Assembly: GCA_964369685.1 (NCBI GenBank) | Contig: CAYJFB010000005.1 | Location: 1-64,000 of the forward strand | Direction of reading: 5' to 3' | DNA: 64,000 nucleotides | From: Avidesulfovibrio sp964369685 | GTDB taxonomy: Bacteria > Desulfobacterota > Desulfovibrionia > Desulfovibrionales > Desulfovibrionaceae | Notes under the pieces: model-generated | What the model saw: the letters and a program-made list of their open reading frames with translations, nothing else | What the model was told of the DNA's origin: nothing | The model's database searches: none | Translations under genes and position numbers: made by a program | Shown: piece by piece, positions 36,545 to 45,256 of the stretch | Numbering within the stretch: position 1 is the stretch's first letter | Layout of the letters: each line of letters starts with the position of its first letter

Positions 36545-36918
36545 ACGTCCTTGACATGCTTCATGTTACAACGCTTTATCATACATGTTTTTTGACAACA
36601 CCGAAGATATCTTTGACGACACCGAAGATNNNNNNNNNNNNNNNNNNNNNNNNNNNNNNNNNNNNNNNNNNNNNNNNNNNNNNNNNNNNNNNNNNNNNNN
36701 NNNNNNNNNNNNNNNNNNNNNNNNNNNNNACACCGAAGATATCTTTGACGACACCGAAGATGCTATCAATTGACAAGACACAGATCCCGATTGTATACTA
36801 TATAGATTGAGTATTCTTTGTGAAATATGTTTTTGAAAAAAGAGATATAGCCTTTAAAAAGAGCGTATATTTTTGAAAAAAAGTCTATAAGAACGACTTC
36901 CATAAATAAGGAGGACGT
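36545..36918. other. Intergenic region with 21-base repeat and gap
   Basis: The 100-N gap (36630-36729) is flanked on both sides by the same 32 bases (36598-36629 and 36730-36761). Within each flank a unit of about 21 bases, TTTGACGACACCGAAGATATC, starts to repeat. A short tandem array probably broke the assembly. Frames reading through it have no ribosome site. The region also holds the leader of the flagellar-like gene, with GGAGGACGT before its start. Confidence 0.65.
36598..36761. repeat. 21-base tandem repeat with gap inside
   Basis: ACACCGAAGAT recurs at 21-base steps on both sides of the gap. Copy number is unknown because the inside is N. It is too short and too regular for a CRISPR array. 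Confidence 0.6.
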
Positions 36919-37332
36919 ATGGTTTATGATAATCTCTCCGCCATGCAAAGTTTTGCGGCAGGCACTGCAACCATTGCACACAATATTGCCAATATCACGA
37001 CACCTCAATATACACAACAAAACTTTACATATGGTGCAGGCCCTACAGGGAATGTTGAAATTCAGTATGCGATAAGTGATGATGTCGAAATTGCAACCAT
37101 GTCGACACAAGCTCCCATAGACCCCGCGCCAACGTTTGTGCCTTCTGAGCTCACGACGTATACACAATATCATAATGAAATTGACATTACAGAAAATACC
37201 GTCAGTCTTGTAGAACAAAGTGCATATCTGATTATGGCTCAACGCGGTTTTGAAGCCAACGCCGCAACCATCGCTCTGCGTGCTGCCATGGAAACAGACA
37301 GTTTGGGCCTTGTCGCCAATATTCATGTGTGA
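36919..37332 (+). CDS. Short flagellar rod/hook-like protein
   Basis: The 137-residue product has both terminal signatures of the axial flagellar proteins: NLSAMQSFAAGTATIAHNIANITTP-like N-terminal helix with the Asn-rich turn, and a C-terminal helix with NTVSLVEQSAYLIMAQRGFEANA. The middle domain is very short. Rod proteins FlgB and FlgC are of similar size, but none of the flagellar genes is nearby, so this may be an orphan member. GGAGGACGT lies before the ATG. Confidence 0.68.
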   Translation: MVYDNLSAMQSFAAGTATIAHNIANITTPQYTQQNFTYGAGPTGNVEIQYAISDDVEIATMSTQAPIDPAPTFVPSELTTYTQYHNEIDITENTVSLVEQSAYLIMAQRGFEANAATIALRAAMETDSLGLVANIHV

Positions 37333-37482
37333 ATATCAACACTCTGGGAACTGTTTTGTCATCTGATTTTTACTTGACCTTTTGAAACGAAAAAATTAAA
37401 AAAATCGTAGCATTTCTATTTATATATTTGTAAAAAGAATGCCTTATATACATCCTTAACAAAAAAAGGACAACACAATCCC

Positions 37483-38328
37483 ATGCGAGAAATACATGTG
37501 GATAACATTATTGCGGCCGTTGCTCAATTGGCGATTCAAGCAAATTGTTCTTTGCCTGATGAACTTGTCAACGAACTTCGTCAACATATCGACAACGAGC
37601 CGTCACCAATAGGAAAAGATGTTCTGCAGCAACTCATGGAAAACGCTACGCTCGCGGTGAATGAGCAAAAACCTGTCTGTCAAGATACAGGTTTGGCCGT
37701 TGTTTTTGCAGAGTTGGGACAAGACGTACATATTATCGGCGGTTCCTTTGAAGAGGCCATACATCAAGGTGTTGCCAGAGGTTATCAACAAGGTTATTTG
37801 CGTAAATCCGTTGTTGCCGAACCACTTTTTGAACGCAAAAATACCCAAGATAACACCCCTGCCATGCTGCATACTCGCCTTGTACCGGGTGATCGGTTGC
37901 ATTTATGTTTGGCACCGAAAGGCGCAGGCAGTGAAAACAAAGGCGCGTTAGCCATGCTTGTTCCTGCAGACGGGCTTGTGGGTGTTAAACGTTTTGTTGT
38001 AGAAACTGTGAAAAAAGCGGGTGCGAGTCCGTGTCCGCCGATGGTTGTCGGTGTCGGTATCGGCGGTACAATGGAGCTTGCCTGTCTCTATGCCAAAAAA
38101 GCCTCTGTACGCTCAGTCACAAGCGCACATCCCGATCCGCGTTATGCCGAACTCGAACAAGACTTGCTTCAACTGATCAATAAACTTGGTATAGGTCCTC
38201 AAGGGCTTGGCGGACGTACTACCGCCTATGCCGTCAATATCGAATGCGGTGCCACACACATTGCGTGTCTGCCTGTTGCTGTCAATATCAACTGTAATGC
38301 TGCCAGACACGCCGAAATGACAATCTGA
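37483..38328 (+). CDS. Class I fumarase, alpha subunit
   Basis: The alpha subunit of the two-subunit iron-sulfur fumarate hydratase carries the 4Fe-4S cluster that binds fumarate or malate. The 281-residue product has the family cysteines in PVCQDTG near 66 and in ECGATHIACLPVAVNINC near the end. L(+)-tartrate dehydratase shares this fold, but a lone alpha/beta pair in a Desulfovibrio-like genome is usually fumarase. The beta gene follows 64 bases downstream. Confidence 0.88.
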   Translation: MREIHVDNIIAAVAQLAIQANCSLPDELVNELRQHIDNEPSPIGKDVLQQLMENATLAVNEQKPVCQDTGLAVVFAELGQDVHIIGGSFEEAIHQGVARGYQQGYLRKSVVAEPLFERKNTQDNTPAMLHTRLVPGDRLHLCLAPKGAGSENKGALAMLVPADGLVGVKRFVVETVKKAGASPCPPMVVGVGIGGTMELACLYAKKASVRSVTSAHPDPRYAELEQDLLQLINKLGIGPQGLGGRTTAYAVNIECGATHIACLPVAVNINCNAARHAEMTI

Positions 38329-38392
38329 ATCATTTTTTGTTTTCTGTGAAGCCGCTCAAAAAAGAAAGAAAAAATGACGCAAAGGAAAACGC

Positions 38393-38959
38393 ATGTCTGA
38401 TACAATTCGGCTCACAACACCATTGACCAAAGAAACCGTCAAACGCTTACGCATAGGCGATAAGGTGTTGATTTCCGGCCTCATCTACGCCGCACGCGAC
38501 GCCGCACACAAACGCATGATCGAAACGTTACAACGTGGCGAAGCTTTGCCCGTTCAACTGCAAAATCAAATCATCTATTATGTAGGGCCTTCCCCCGCAA
38601 AACCCAATGAAGTGATCGGCTCGGCAGGGCCGACAACAGGCGGACGCATGGACGCCTACACGCCACAACTCCTTGCTTTGGGTTTGACAGGCATGATTGC
38701 AAAAGGCAATCGATCACAAACGGTTCTCAATGCCATGAAAGAACACACGGCTGTATATTTTGCAGCCATTGGCGGAGCGGGTGCATTGTTGGCAGAACGA
38801 ATCAAAAGCTACGAAGTTTTGGCCTATGGCGAATTGGGACCTGAGGCCTTGGCAGCCATGCAAGTTGAAGACTTTCCTGCGATTGTTGTTGCCGATTGCT
38901 TTGGCGGAGATTTGTATGCACACGGTATACAAGAGTATGCAGAACCGTTTGATTTATAA
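38393..38959 (+). CDS. Class I fumarase, beta subunit
   Basis: The 188-residue product is the beta half of the Fe-S hydro-lyase, with the swivelling domain motifs GPTTGGRMD and YFAAIGGAGALLAERI. It completes the active site with the alpha subunit. AAAGGAAAACGC precedes the ATG. Its stop overlaps the end of the convergent membrane protein gene by 6 bases. Confidence 0.88.
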   Translation: MSDTIRLTTPLTKETVKRLRIGDKVLISGLIYAARDAAHKRMIETLQRGEALPVQLQNQIIYYVGPSPAKPNEVIGSAGPTTGGRMDAYTPQLLALGLTGMIAKGNRSQTVLNAMKEHTAVYFAAIGGAGALLAERIKSYEVLAYGELGPEALAAMQVEDFPAIVVADCFGGDLYAHGIQEYAEPFDL

Positions 38960-39841
38960 TTGTAGGTTTTCGGCAGTATGCTTTTCTTTTGTTGTTGTGT
39001 TGGTAGCATTGGCAGTGTTGGTGTGTTGTATCGTGTTCTCTTCGTCTAACTCTGTATTTGTGCCGTCTTGAAGAGGAGAACGTGGGGATTGCGCTTTAGG
39101 AATGTCCTCTGGATTGACTTCTGTATACCCTGCTTCCAAGGCGTACACCGCGTGCTCAAGAGGCTGTACGTTGGTTATCGGCGCATGACGAGCGTCTAAG
39201 AGCACGGTTCCCGTGCGTTCGAGTACCTCACGGCGAAAGGCATATTCTGCTTCCATTTGTCGTGTTTTATAAGCAAAAATGGCTCTGGCAACGGTTGTGA
39301 CACAAAATCCAACAGCAAAAGCACCAATAATCCAAATAGCAACAACGTCGAAGGATTCACTCAATTTGAGTAACAACGCCATTACACCGTCCAGATAATA
39401 GATCGCCGCACCCAATATAACAAAACCTGCGAATAGTAAAATTGCAGGCGCACCGCGCACTAAAGCAAAAAATTTTCCCATCCTTCCTGAAACCGCTTCT
39501 GCGGCAACAGATTCTTCATTCGTTCCCAAGGTGCGCGAAAAACCAAGGCTGACCAAATGCAAAATCAGCATGACCACAGCAGGTACCAACGCAACCGAAA
39601 CCAAATAACCGAGCCAAGGAAAATTAAAACGTACCGCTCCCGAAGCCAAACGATCGGCATTGGCAATGCTGTACACAACAGCACCGACCGTTACGGCAAA
39701 TTCCAATAAGACAATGCCGACAGTCACATAAAGAAAAAGATTTTTTTGTTCTTTTGCTGAAAGCGGTGCGCGTCCCAAAGGTTTTTCTTGTGTAGACTGT
39801 GTGCTTGACGAGGCAGACGACTGAGACTCTGAATCAATCAT
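38954..39841 (-). CDS. Membrane protein of unknown function
   Basis: The 295-residue product starts with about 35 Ser/Gln-rich residues, then has four membrane spans (about residues 40-65, 80-105, 135-160 and 175-200), a charged segment and a Thr/Asn-rich tail of about 60 residues. No family is recognised. ATG 39841 is the first ATG; the ribosome site is weak. proC lies 46 bases upstream on the same strand. Confidence 0.7.
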   Translation of the reverse strand: MIDSESQSSASSSTQSTQEKPLGRAPLSAKEQKNLFLYVTVGIVLLEFAVTVGAVVYSIANADRLASGAVRFNFPWLGYLVSVALVPAVVMLILHLVSLGFSRTLGTNEESVAAEAVSGRMGKFFALVRGAPAILLFAGFVILGAAIYYLDGVMALLLKLSESFDVVAIWIIGAFAVGFCVTTVARAIFAYKTRQMEAEYAFRREVLERTGTVLLDARHAPITNVQPLEHAVYALEAGYTEVNPEDIPKAQSPRSPLQDGTNTELDEENTIQHTNTANATNTTTKEKHTAENLQL

Positions 39842-39887
39842 GAAAAATCCGAAAAACTTGTTTATACAAGCTGTTAGCAAAATAGAG

Positions 39888-40700
39888 TTATTGTTCGCGT
39901 CGTTGTTCTTTATCCAGTGCAGCTAAAACCGCATCGGCAAAAGCGGCACGCACTGCGTGTTGATCCAATTTGGCAATCCCTTCAATGGTAGAGCCTGCAG
40001 GCGAACACACTTGCTCACGCAAAACAGCAAGCGGCGTTTCTGCTTTTAAAGCCAAGGTTGCTGAACCGGCACCCAACCATGACGCCATTTCTTGAGCATC
40101 TTTACGTGAAAAGCCCATGCGTACGCCCACTTCCGCAAGAGCGTCCAACACATAAAAAATATACGCAGGCCCGCATCCCATTAAAGCCGTAAATGCGGCA
40201 AATTGGCTTTCAGGTAAAACAAGCACACGTCCGAGTGCGGCAAACAGTGTTTGGATTTGTGTTTTTTCTGGCTCTGTTAATGCAGGGTCTTCCAAACATA
40301 AGGCAAAAGCCCCCATACCCACGGCAACGGGTGTGTTTGGCATACAGCGAATCACAGCGGTTTGATCAAGAGGACGATGGTTGTTGTCTGCCACACGCCG
40401 CAACGCAGGCACTCCGACACCTGCCGCAACAGAAATGATAATACGTTTTTTATCATCTGTCACGCTTTCCAGTGCGGTATGCAACACATCCAACGCAATA
40501 TGCGGTTTAACAGCCAACAAGACCACATCGCTTTCTGCAACCATTTGTGCCATGCTTTGGAAGGGAATAACACCGCATTCTTTTATTTTTTGGGGATCGG
40601 TGTCAAAACCGAGAAGTCTATATTCTTGTTTTAATTCCGCGATCCCACGCATGATCGCTCCACCCATATTTCCACAGCCGATACAGCCAATTGTTACCAT
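39888..40700 (-). CDS. proC: Pyrroline-5-carboxylate reductase
   Basis: ProC makes proline from pyrroline-5-carboxylate with NAD(P)H. The product (270 residues) begins with the Rossmann loop IGCIGCGNMGGAIM and keeps the family signature near AALMGCGPAYIFYVLDAL and the C-terminal VCSPAGSTIEGI. ATG 40700 follows GAGGCGTATC; an in-frame start four codons earlier is less likely. Confidence 0.95.
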   Translation of the reverse strand: MVTIGCIGCGNMGGAIMRGIAELKQEYRLLGFDTDPQKIKECGVIPFQSMAQMVAESDVVLLAVKPHIALDVLHTALESVTDDKKRIIISVAAGVGVPALRRVADNNHRPLDQTAVIRCMPNTPVAVGMGAFALCLEDPALTEPEKTQIQTLFAALGRVLVLPESQFAAFTALMGCGPAYIFYVLDALAEVGVRMGFSRKDAQEMASWLGAGSATLALKAETPLAVLREQVCSPAGSTIEGIAKLDQHAVRAAFADAVLAALDKEQRREQ

Positions 40701-40806
40701 GATACGCCTCAAATTGTATAAGATTGTTCTCGTTTTCGTTGTGTGCTTTATTCTTTGAAAAGAAGATTATTCTTTGAAAAGAAGACGGTACATCTTGCTG
40801 TATGAT

Positions 40807-41364
40807 TTATAAAGGAACAGGCAGCAATGTGTCTTGCAAAAATTTTGTATTGTCGGTTTGTAATGCTCCGTAAATCAAAAGTACCATGACAAAACCAACG
40901 GCAAGTTTTATAATGAGTCCCAACAAACGTCCAACCAGCGCACCTTTTGCCGCTTCATAGGCGGCTTCGGCAGAACGTCCACGCAATCGTTCAAGAAGAT
41001 AACAACCAACCCAAGCACCAATCAGGGCTCCGAACAACGCACCCAATCCCAAAAAAAATGGCATTCCTAAAAGAGCACCGATAAACGCCCCTGCCAAACC
41101 GGCCCACATGCCGCCCGTACTCGAACCGTATTTTTTGGAACCCCAAGCCTGTAATACAAATTCAATCACTTCGCCCAAAATAGCCAAGCCGATAAGCGTA
41201 ACAAAAAACATCAAATCCATGCCTGTCGGTGCAGGATGAATCCAATACCAGAGGCCGACCAAGCAAAGCATCAGCCAGTTGGCAGGCAAAGAAACAATGT
41301 TGAGCAGGAGTGTGAGGCTCAAAATCAAGACAAAGATATATCCAAAGAATGCTTCCATAGCCAA
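40807..41364 (-). CDS. DUF456 membrane protein
   Basis: The 185-residue product has about five membrane spans with glycine-rich repeats in GGMWAGLAGAFIGALLGM, typical of the DUF456 family. Function is unknown. A TTG at 41364 lies 8 bases after AAGGA, while the ATG at 41358 lies 14 bases after it, so the TTG may be the real start. It follows the preceding gene without a gap, indicating an operon. Confidence 0.75.
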   Translation of the reverse strand: MAMEAFFGYIFVLILSLTLLLNIVSLPANWLMLCLVGLWYWIHPAPTGMDLMFFVTLIGLAILGEVIEFVLQAWGSKKYGSSTGGMWAGLAGAFIGALLGMPFFLGLGALFGALIGAWVGCYLLERLRGRSAEAAYEAAKGALVGRLLGLIIKLAVGFVMVLLIYGALQTDNTKFLQDTLLPVPL

Positions 41365-41366
41365 AC

Positions 41367-43091
41367 TTATATCCTTGCGGCGGCGCGTTCAAAACGTTCG
41401 GCCAAATCGTTTAACAATGTTGCGGCTTGCGCTGTGGCTGCACGGCCTTCGCGTTGTTTTTGCAAGCGGCGTTCAACCCATTCTGCCACAAAGAGCAGTG
41501 TGCTTGTATCAAGTATTTGTGCGTTTGAGTTGTTGCGTATTTCATCCGCGAGTTTTTCACGTGCGCGTTCGCGTTGAATAATGGTGCGTTGATAGACGAC
41601 ACCTGCCGCATGCATTTTACGGTTTGCGACTTCTAAACGTGTGGGTTCACCATCTGCACGAGCTTGGTCATACGCAAAGAGGTATTCTGCGTGTTGATTA
41701 CTGGCGCCCGTGACAACTTTTGTTGCTGTTTGTATAATATGGAGTTTATTTTGTAGTTCATTGACATTGAGTGTATTTTTCAGTGCGGCGGACAGGCCGC
41801 GCATTTGTCGTGCATATTGACGATACATGGTTGCTTTTTGTGTATCTGTCAGCGGTTGTTGCTCTGCGGTCAGGTGTGTGTCCAGTGCCTTGTCGACATC
41901 GAGCATAAAGCGATCACTATATAGTGCATAGAGGGCATTCAGCATGCTTGGTGTGAACATATAATCCAACACTTGATTGCGGCCTTGAGCGATACTGTCT
42001 CCCATCCACGATAACCCTTCCAACGTCATTCCATAGCGTTGATTACCGCCTTGCACACTCACATGTATTGTGCCTTCACCGTTTTTTGTGGGTTCAAAAC
42101 CGTCAACCAACCATGAAGCCACGTCACTGACAAAATCTTGACGAACAATAATATCTTCTTGAACGACACTTTGTTGGTTTGTGTTGGTCAGTTCAGCGGT
42201 CAGTGTGCCGCGAGTGATGGGATTGTTGTTTGTTTGGGTTTGTGGTGTTTGTAATTTTTGACGATATTCTTCTGTCGTGGATGGTGGTTGTTGTGTTGTT
42301 GGTGTCTTGTTTTCGGATGTGTTTGTGTTGTCCTCGAGAGTCAAGGGCGATTCTGTGAGTGGTGTTGTTGTTACCGACGATGCATGTGTACCTGTGTTGT
42401 CTTTGGCACTCGCAGGCGTATCGGTGTTCGGTGTTTTTTCTGTTGATGTGTCGAGTGTCTTGGGATTGTTTTCGATAGAGAAAGGCGATTCTGTGAGTGG
42501 TGTTCTTTCTGCTGATGCATCGACGACGGTCTCAGGAGTTGTATTGAGGTTCGCAGAGGGAGTGTCGAGAGGATTTGCAAGCGGCTCGATCTGTGACTCG
42601 GCCAGTGGATCGAACAGTGGATCCGCAAGTGGATCACGCGATTCGAAAGCGTCAATCCCGTGTGTTTCCGATTCAACGTGTGTTTGTGTTGTATCGGTAA
42701 GGGGAGAAGCGGGTTGTGAAAGCGGGGTGTTTTCGTTGTTGACAGGCGGTGTTGAGGCTGGATTGCCTGTATCTGTCAAAAAAGGTTGTAGGGGGGATGT
42801 TTGATTTTGTGTTTGCATGGTGGAAGGCAAAGGCGCGAAGTCAGAGAGTGTATTTGCACGAGAGCTTGTATTTGTATTGGTTTGGTTTTCTGAGCGTGGT
42901 GTTTCCAACCCCGGGATAAATGGGCTCAAGGTCTTGATAACCGAACGGCCTGTTTGGGAGTCTTGCTCTAACCACAGCCAAGCACCACCGATAGCAAAAA
43001 AAACAACAAAGAGACTGACAAAAAGTACAGCACGAGATGTTGACTTGGATGGTGTTGTTATCGAAGACTCGGAAGAGTTATGGTATTCCAT
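41367..43091 (-). CDS. Large membrane-anchored protein with repetitive linker
   Basis: The 574-residue product has a short cytoplasmic start, one membrane span (about 21-43), a Thr/Pro/Asn/Glu-rich low-complexity region (about 60-300) and a folded C-terminal part of about 270 residues rich in helices. The linker contains repeated pieces such as TPLTESPFSIENN / TPLTESPLTLEDN and PLADPLFDPLAES. No family is recognised. Its start overlaps the end of the GntR-type regulator gene, and the DUF456 gene follows directly, so the three may be one unit. Confidence 0.65.
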   Translation of the reverse strand: MEYHNSSESSITTPSKSTSRAVLFVSLFVVFFAIGGAWLWLEQDSQTGRSVIKTLSPFIPGLETPRSENQTNTNTSSRANTLSDFAPLPSTMQTQNQTSPLQPFLTDTGNPASTPPVNNENTPLSQPASPLTDTTQTHVESETHGIDAFESRDPLADPLFDPLAESQIEPLANPLDTPSANLNTTPETVVDASAERTPLTESPFSIENNPKTLDTSTEKTPNTDTPASAKDNTGTHASSVTTTPLTESPLTLEDNTNTSENKTPTTQQPPSTTEEYRQKLQTPQTQTNNNPITRGTLTAELTNTNQQSVVQEDIIVRQDFVSDVASWLVDGFEPTKNGEGTIHVSVQGGNQRYGMTLEGLSWMGDSIAQGRNQVLDYMFTPSMLNALYALYSDRFMLDVDKALDTHLTAEQQPLTDTQKATMYRQYARQMRGLSAALKNTLNVNELQNKLHIIQTATKVVTGASNQHAEYLFAYDQARADGEPTRLEVANRKMHAAGVVYQRTIIQRERAREKLADEIRNNSNAQILDTSTLLFVAEWVERRLQKQREGRAATAQAATLLNDLAERFERAAARI

Positions 43092-43801
43092 TAAATAATC
43101 TCCAAATCGAAGTCATAATAACGGTTTAAATACGGTTCATTGACCTCATACGACCAGTGTTCGACACGAATGATCTTGATTGCCGCTTCACGGTTTTGGA
43201 AACGGATAGAATCAATAAAGCGTTGATGGGTTTTCAGATTAAAGGCTTCCCATTCAAAGCTGTATTCCCGACGGGGAAAGTCGTATAGGCGACGACGCAA
43301 CGGCGTCATAAGCTCTTCTAACAAAATATTATCGGAGAGCTCAAGAAAAATGTCATGAAAACGCAAGTTTTCGTCATGATATTCTGCATAATCATTCTTA
43401 CGGAGCAATTCCCATTGGCGTTGATTTGATTCTTCAAAGCGTTGAATGTGCTCATTTGTTAATTTGTCAAAGACCTCTGCGATACAATCAGCCTCTAAAG
43501 CACCGATGATTTGATAGGCACTACGGATAAAGTCGCGACTGATGGCGTTTACATAGACGCCACGACGAGGCAAAATTGTAATAAACCCTTCTGCTTCCAA
43601 GCGAATTAAGGCGTCTCGTAAAGGTGTTTTGCTCACATGTAGGTTCTCACAAATGAGATCTTGATCAAGAAATTCACCATAGCGCAAGGTGCCTTCGCTC
43701 ATAGCATTTTTTATATATTGGTATACGCGTTCGCGTAAAGAATAGCCTTTGGGATTTTCGTTATTGGCAATCACAGATTCCAGTGTTGTAAAGCGTCTCA
43801 C
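43091..43801 (-). CDS. GntR-family regulator, FCD type
   Basis: The product has an N-terminal winged helix (about 15-80: YSLRERVYQYIKNAMSEG, then VSKTPLRDALIRLEAEG) and a C-terminal helical FCD domain (about 95-225) with likely metal-binding histidines in FHDIFLEL and KTHQRFIDS. Such regulators usually respond to organic acids. The GTG at 43801 follows AGGG by 8 bases and gives 236 residues; the open frame extends 30 codons further, but that part overlaps the promoter hairpin. Targets are unknown; the downstream gene and self-control are the first guesses. Confidence 0.8.
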   Translation of the reverse strand: MRRFTTLESVIANNENPKGYSLRERVYQYIKNAMSEGTLRYGEFLDQDLICENLHVSKTPLRDALIRLEAEGFITILPRRGVYVNAISRDFIRSAYQIIGALEADCIAEVFDKLTNEHIQRFEESNQRQWELLRKNDYAEYHDENLRFHDIFLELSDNILLEELMTPLRRRLYDFPRREYSFEWEAFNLKTHQRFIDSIRFQNREAAIKIIRVEHWSYEVNEPYLNRYYDFDLEII

Positions 43802-43813
43802 TTCAATAACCCT

Positions 43814-43840
43814 AAAAAAGAGTATTGTATGCTCTTTTTT
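43814..43840 (-). promoter_or_regulatory. Inverted repeat around the GntR-gene -10 box
   Basis: AAAAAAGAG and CTCTTTTTT enclose TATTGTATG. On the minus strand the loop contains TACAAT, a good -10 box, 13 bases before the ribosome site. A repressor binding here would block the promoter. Confidence 0.4.
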
Positions 43841-43944
43841 TTTAAAGATGAATGATACGACAAGTGTGCACACCTTCTTTGGCAAGGTCAAGTTTCTTTT
43901 CTCTTATTTCGTCAATTTATATCGTATTTGGAGGAAAAGAGTGT

Positions 43945-45063
43945 TTATGTGTTGAAAATGGCATCGGCCAATGTTCTGTGTGGTGCCGGAAGAGGAAATG
44001 CATTTATATTTTCAGGTTTTATCCAACGATAATCCGTGGCTTCACGCAATATCTTTGGAGTCGGTTCAGGAGGTTGTTCTGTCACAAAGCGCAAAAGATA
44101 ACAATGGAGCGTTATTTTATAGGTTGTATACCCATGTCTGATCGTCATCAATTTTTCTATTGGAACGACATGAAATTCAACTTCTTCTTGCCATTCCCGT
44201 ACAACCGCCTGCTCGGGAGTTTCTCCCTGTTCTACACAGCCTCCCGGAAATTCCCATAAATCGCCCCAAACGCCTTCTGGTTCTCGTCGTTGAATAAAGA
44301 TTTTACCGTTATGCAACAAGATTCCTGTGGCGACAACAATCATTTCAGCAGGTTTTTTCAATCGCCTGACAGGGCGTTCTGTTACAATGCCAAGATAATG
44401 GCTTTGGCACAATTGATTGTGCTTTTGTGACAAAGGGCAGTCAGTGCAAAGTGGTTTTTTACGACAAACCAATGCGCCAAACTCCATAATAGCCTGATTA
44501 CAATCCCGGGCTTGTCCTTCAGGAATCAAGGCCGTTGCCAGATTGCGCACCTGTGACTTTCCGGGCTCAGTCTTTACATCCACATCAATATCAAAAATAC
44601 GACTCAATACCCGTTCTGCATTTCCGTCAATACATGGCACCGCATGATTGAACGCGGTACTGGCAATAGCGCCTGCCGTGTAGGCGCCGATTCCGGGTAA
44701 GGCAAGAATTTCTTTATATGTTGTAGGAAATTGTCCGTTATAGCGCGTCATGATTATATCTGCCGCGGCTTTGATGTAGCGTGCACGGCGATAATATCCT
44801 AATCCTTCCCAATAGTGTAAAATTGTATCATACTCTGCCTCAGCCACATCGGCAATGCTCGGAAAACGTTGCATCCAACGTGTAAAATATGCAACACCGC
44901 GTTCCATTTGTGTTTGTTGCATCATCACTTCTGCTATCCACGTCGCATAGGGTGTATATTCTTCACGCCAGGGCAACGCCCGTCGGTGTTCGGCAAACCA
45001 AGACAACAACACCGTTGATAATCGATGAATACGTTCTTTATTACACAACACTGCCAGACTCAT
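43945..45063 (-). CDS. mutY: A/G-specific adenine glycosylase
   Basis: MutY removes adenine paired with 8-oxoguanine. The 372-residue product has the helix-hairpin-helix LPGIGAYTAGAI near 120 with the catalytic aspartate in PCIDGNAERV, a 4Fe-4S ligand set (C-x6-C-x2-C-x9-C near 200) and a C-terminal MutT-like domain with REWQEEVEFHV that reads 8-oxoG. The start overlaps no other gene. The iron-sulfur carrier-type hesB gene lies upstream on the same strand, separated by a terminator. Confidence 0.94.
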   Translation of the reverse strand: MSLAVLCNKERIHRLSTVLLSWFAEHRRALPWREEYTPYATWIAEVMMQQTQMERGVAYFTRWMQRFPSIADVAEAEYDTILHYWEGLGYYRRARYIKAAADIIMTRYNGQFPTTYKEILALPGIGAYTAGAIASTAFNHAVPCIDGNAERVLSRIFDIDVDVKTEPGKSQVRNLATALIPEGQARDCNQAIMEFGALVCRKKPLCTDCPLSQKHNQLCQSHYLGIVTERPVRRLKKPAEMIVVATGILLHNGKIFIQRREPEGVWGDLWEFPGGCVEQGETPEQAVVREWQEEVEFHVVPIEKLMTIRHGYTTYKITLHCYLLRFVTEQPPEPTPKILREATDYRWIKPENINAFPLPAPHRTLADAIFNT

Positions 45064-45130
45064 CTTTCCTTTACCTTCTTTTCCAACACTTCAAAACATT
45101 GCATATCGAACAATACAAAATCAGAATATA

Positions 45131-45173
45131 AAAAGGGCACGATCAACAAAGATATACCTTTGTGTTCGTACCC
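45131..45173 (-). terminator. Terminator after hesB
   Basis: On the minus strand GGGTACGA pairs with TCGTGCCC (one wobble) outside an inner ACAAAG/CTTTGT stem, followed by TTTTTAT. It separates hesB from mutY. Confidence 0.75.
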
Positions 45174-45256
45174 TAAGTATGGTTTGTTGGACATTCACTC
45201 TTGTTATTATGCATCAAAGGTGGTGTAGTCCAACCACTTCATCGGTGTATAAGAAC

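Noticed and set aside
36598..36761. CRISPR array
   Set aside because: The repeats are contiguous 21-base units without unique spacers, and no cas genes are near.
36556..36810. Open frame across the 21-base repeat and gap
   Set aside because: It exists only because the Ns do not stop the frame. It has no ribosome site, and several frames on both strands are open across the same repeat.
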